Origin: Alphaproteobacteria bacterium
GTDB lineage: Bacteria > Pseudomonadota > Alphaproteobacteria > Rhizobiales > Aestuariivirgaceae
Direction: 5' to 3'
Length of the DNA: 22,808 nt
NCBI GenBank assembly: GCA_020441605.1
Contig: JAGRLX010000048.1
Location: 1 to 22,808 of the forward strand
This document shows, piece by piece, positions 21,287 through 22,808 of the stretch (positions are counted from its first letter, which is position 1; every line of letters starts with the position of its first letter). Below the pieces are notes generated by a model. The model did no database searches and had not been told where the DNA came from. It worked only from the letters and a program-made list of their open reading frames with translations. The position numbers and the translations under genes were made by a program.

Positions 21287-22327
21287 ATGATAGACCGAAC
21301 CGAAAATGTCTCACTTCCGCAAGGCCACCCGCCTGTCCACGTCGGCAAGGTCGGCGTTCTGCTCATCAATCTTGGGACGCCGGAGGCTACCTCCTATTGG
21401 CCGATGCGGCGTTATCTCAAGGAATTCCTGTCCGATCGGCGGGTGATCGAGGTCAATCGGGTTCTGTGGTGGCTCATCCTCAACGGCATCATCCTGACCA
21501 CGAGGCCGAAGAAGAGCGGTCATGCCTACGAGCAGATTTGGAACAGGGACCTGAACGAGTCGCCGCTGAAGACCATCACCCGCGGGCAGGCCGAAAAACT
21601 CGCCGCCCGGGTTTCCGATTTGCCGAATGTGGTGGTCGACTGGGGCATGCGTTACGGCCTTCCGGCGACCGGCGACCGGATCAAGGCGCTCAAGGAACAA
21701 GGGTGTGACCGTATCCTGCTGTTTCCACTCTATCCGCAATACAGCGCCACCACCACGGCGACAGCGCTCGACAAGGCCTACGACGCGCTGAAGGAGATGC
21801 GCTGGCAACCGGCCATCCGCACCGTGCCGCCCTATTTCGACCAGCCCGCCCATATCGAAGCGTTGGCGCAATCGCTCGACCGGCATCTCAAGAGCCTGCC
21901 ATGGACGCCGGATCTGATCCTTGCCTCGTTCCATGGGCTGCCCAAGGACTATTTCATGGCCGGCGATCCCTATCATTGCCATTGCATGAAGACGGCGCGC
22001 CTGCTGGCAGAGCGGATGGGGCTTCCGCGCGAAAAGCTTCAAGTCGTCTTTCAATCGCGGTTCGGCAAGGCCGAGTGGCTGCAACCCTATGCGCAGCAGA
22101 CGGTAGAGGGCCTGCCGGCCCGCGGAGTGAAGAATCTGGTGATGGTGATGCCGGGCTTTGCCGCCGACTGCGTGGAAACGCTCGAGGAGGTGGCTATCGG
22201 CCTCGGCGACACATTCCGTGCCAACGGCGGTGAGAATTTCTCGCCGGCGCCCTGCCTGAACGATTCTGCCGAATCGATTGCCATGCTCGAAGCCCTGACC
22301 CGCCAGGAACTCGTCGGCTGGGCCTGA
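21287..22327 (+). CDS. hemH: Ferrochelatase HemH
   Basis: A 346-residue ferrochelatase, which inserts Fe(II) into protoporphyrin IX in the last step of haem synthesis. Landmarks are VGVLLINLGTPE (22-33), MRRYLKEFLSDRRVIE, the LLFPLYPQYSATTT segment (144-157), the catalytic-site His216 in SFHGLP, QSRFGKAEWLQPY (256-268) and PGFAADCVETLEE (289-301) with the conserved E297. The length and the N-terminal extension (about 20 residues) are usual for alphaproteobacteria. C231 and C233 (HCHC) lie in the middle of the chain, not in a C-terminal cluster, so an iron-sulfur type is not indicated. It diverges from the histidine kinase gene and is followed after 64 bases by an SPFH gene in the same direction. 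Confidence 0.96.
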   Translation: MIDRTENVSLPQGHPPVHVGKVGVLLINLGTPEATSYWPMRRYLKEFLSDRRVIEVNRVLWWLILNGIILTTRPKKSGHAYEQIWNRDLNESPLKTITRGQAEKLAARVSDLPNVVVDWGMRYGLPATGDRIKALKEQGCDRILLFPLYPQYSATTTATALDKAYDALKEMRWQPAIRTVPPYFDQPAHIEALAQSLDRHLKSLPWTPDLILASFHGLPKDYFMAGDPYHCHCMKTARLLAERMGLPREKLQVVFQSRFGKAEWLQPYAQQTVEGLPARGVKNLVMVMPGFAADCVETLEEVAIGLGDTFRANGGENFSPAPCLNDSAESIAMLEALTRQELVGWA

Positions 22328-22391
22328 GGACCCTTGCGGAGACCCCGCCGGCAGACCATCTTACGTTGAAAGCGCGACAGGGAGAATCGTC

Positions 22392-22808
22392 ATGTTTGAA
22401 GGCTTGAGCATTTTCGTGCTGGTCGTCGTTGCGGTCGTCTTGTTCTATCTGTTGCGGGCTATCCGCATGGTGCCGCAAGGTTATGCCTATACGGTGGAGC
22501 GGTTCGGGCGCTATGTGCGCACCCTTGGACCCGGACTTGGCCTGATCATTCCGTTCATCGACCGGGTCGGCGCCAAGCAGAACATGATGGAGCAATATCT
22601 CGATGTTCCCTCCCAGGAGGTGATCACCCGCGACAACGCCATGGTGAAGGTCGATGGCATTGCCTTCTACCAGGTGATTGACGCGGCCCGGGCCACCTAC
22701 GAGGTGCGTGACCTGCAGAATGCCATCATCAACCTGGTGATGACCAATATCCGAACGGTGATGGGGTCCATGGATCTGGACAATCTGCTGTCGCAGCGCG
22801 ACGAGATC
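22392..22808 (+). CDS. SPFH/Band 7 (stomatin-like, QmcA type) protein, N-terminal part
   Basis: The gene runs off the window end; 139 codons are visible. An N-terminal membrane anchor (LSIFVLVVVAVVLFYLL, about residues 5-21) is followed by the start of the SPFH domain: VPQGYAYTVERFGRYVRTLGPGLGLIIPFIDRV, then LDVPSQEVITRDNAMVKVDGIAFYQV and ATYEVRDLQNAIINLVMTNIR. This matches the bacterial stomatin/paraslipin (QmcA, YbbK) subgroup. These proteins form membrane-microdomain oligomers, and the gene is typically followed by an NfeD-like gene, which would lie beyond the window. ATG 22392 has a GGGAG ribosome site. It is probably read with hemH or from its own promoter; no terminator is seen in the 64-base gap. 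Confidence 0.93.
   Translation, partial: MFEGLSIFVLVVVAVVLFYLLRAIRMVPQGYAYTVERFGRYVRTLGPGLGLIIPFIDRVGAKQNMMEQYLDVPSQEVITRDNAMVKVDGIAFYQVIDAARATYEVRDLQNAIINLVMTNIRTVMGSMDLDNLLSQRDEI

Noticed and set aside
1..22808. CRISPR arrays, insertion sequences, prophage genes, tRNA or rRNA
   Set aside because: No repeat-spacer pattern, transposase or integrase motif, or tRNA-like fold was noticed on reading either strand; the window is metabolic genes throughout.

Overview
The window looks like the chromosome of a GC-rich alphaproteobacterium, probably of the Hyphomicrobiales type. Reasons are the high-GC coding sequence (for example 67% GC counted over 7021-7080), the DnaE2 tail, the fused indolepyruvate ferredoxin oxidoreductase, a Zur-box-controlled znuA and a bidomain ChrA. 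Genes are tightly packed. No gap between genes exceeds about 130 bases, and many neighbours overlap at their start or stop codons. I saw no tRNA, rRNA, CRISPR array, transposase or prophage gene.

Layout. 1-605 is the 3' end of dnaE2. 660-1613 is an AT-rich gene for an unrecognised secreted protein, flanked by near-identical 15-18 bp direct repeats. 6351-1630 (minus strand) is a six-gene run: znuA, DUF1007, NicO-family Ni/Co transporter, tspO, MoaD/ThiS-like, BNR propeller. It starts at a promoter overlapped by a near-consensus Zur box. ccdA diverges from it at 6426. 9383-7129 (minus) is a cobalt-type nitrile hydratase operon, alpha-beta-beta'-activator, with two full-length beta paralogues in tandem.

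9444-12103 holds a haloacid dehalogenase-type hydrolase, facing a PLP-dependent Cys/Met-metabolism enzyme paired with a PuuD-like amidase. 12113-14154 is an SDR plus acyl-CoA dehydrogenase operon with a visible promoter and dyad operator. 15434-14151 is chrA and 15458-18907 the fused oxidoreductase. These two diverge from a 23-bp gap with overlapping -10 elements that may give leaderless mRNAs. 21204-18988 encodes a PAS histidine kinase and an atypical ureohydrolase. 21287 to the end has hemH and the start of a stomatin/SPFH gene.

Metal biology is a recurring theme: zinc uptake and Zur, a Ni/Co-family transporter, a cobalt nitrile hydratase, ferrochelatase and a metal-dependent ureohydrolase. 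The most unusual items are the tandem-beta nitrile hydratase operon, the Zur-led operon that appears to extend into tspO and an uncharacterised ubiquitin-fold/propeller pair, the repeat-flanked islet, and the chrA/oxidoreductase promoter. Functions are inferred from motifs read by eye; no database search was possible.
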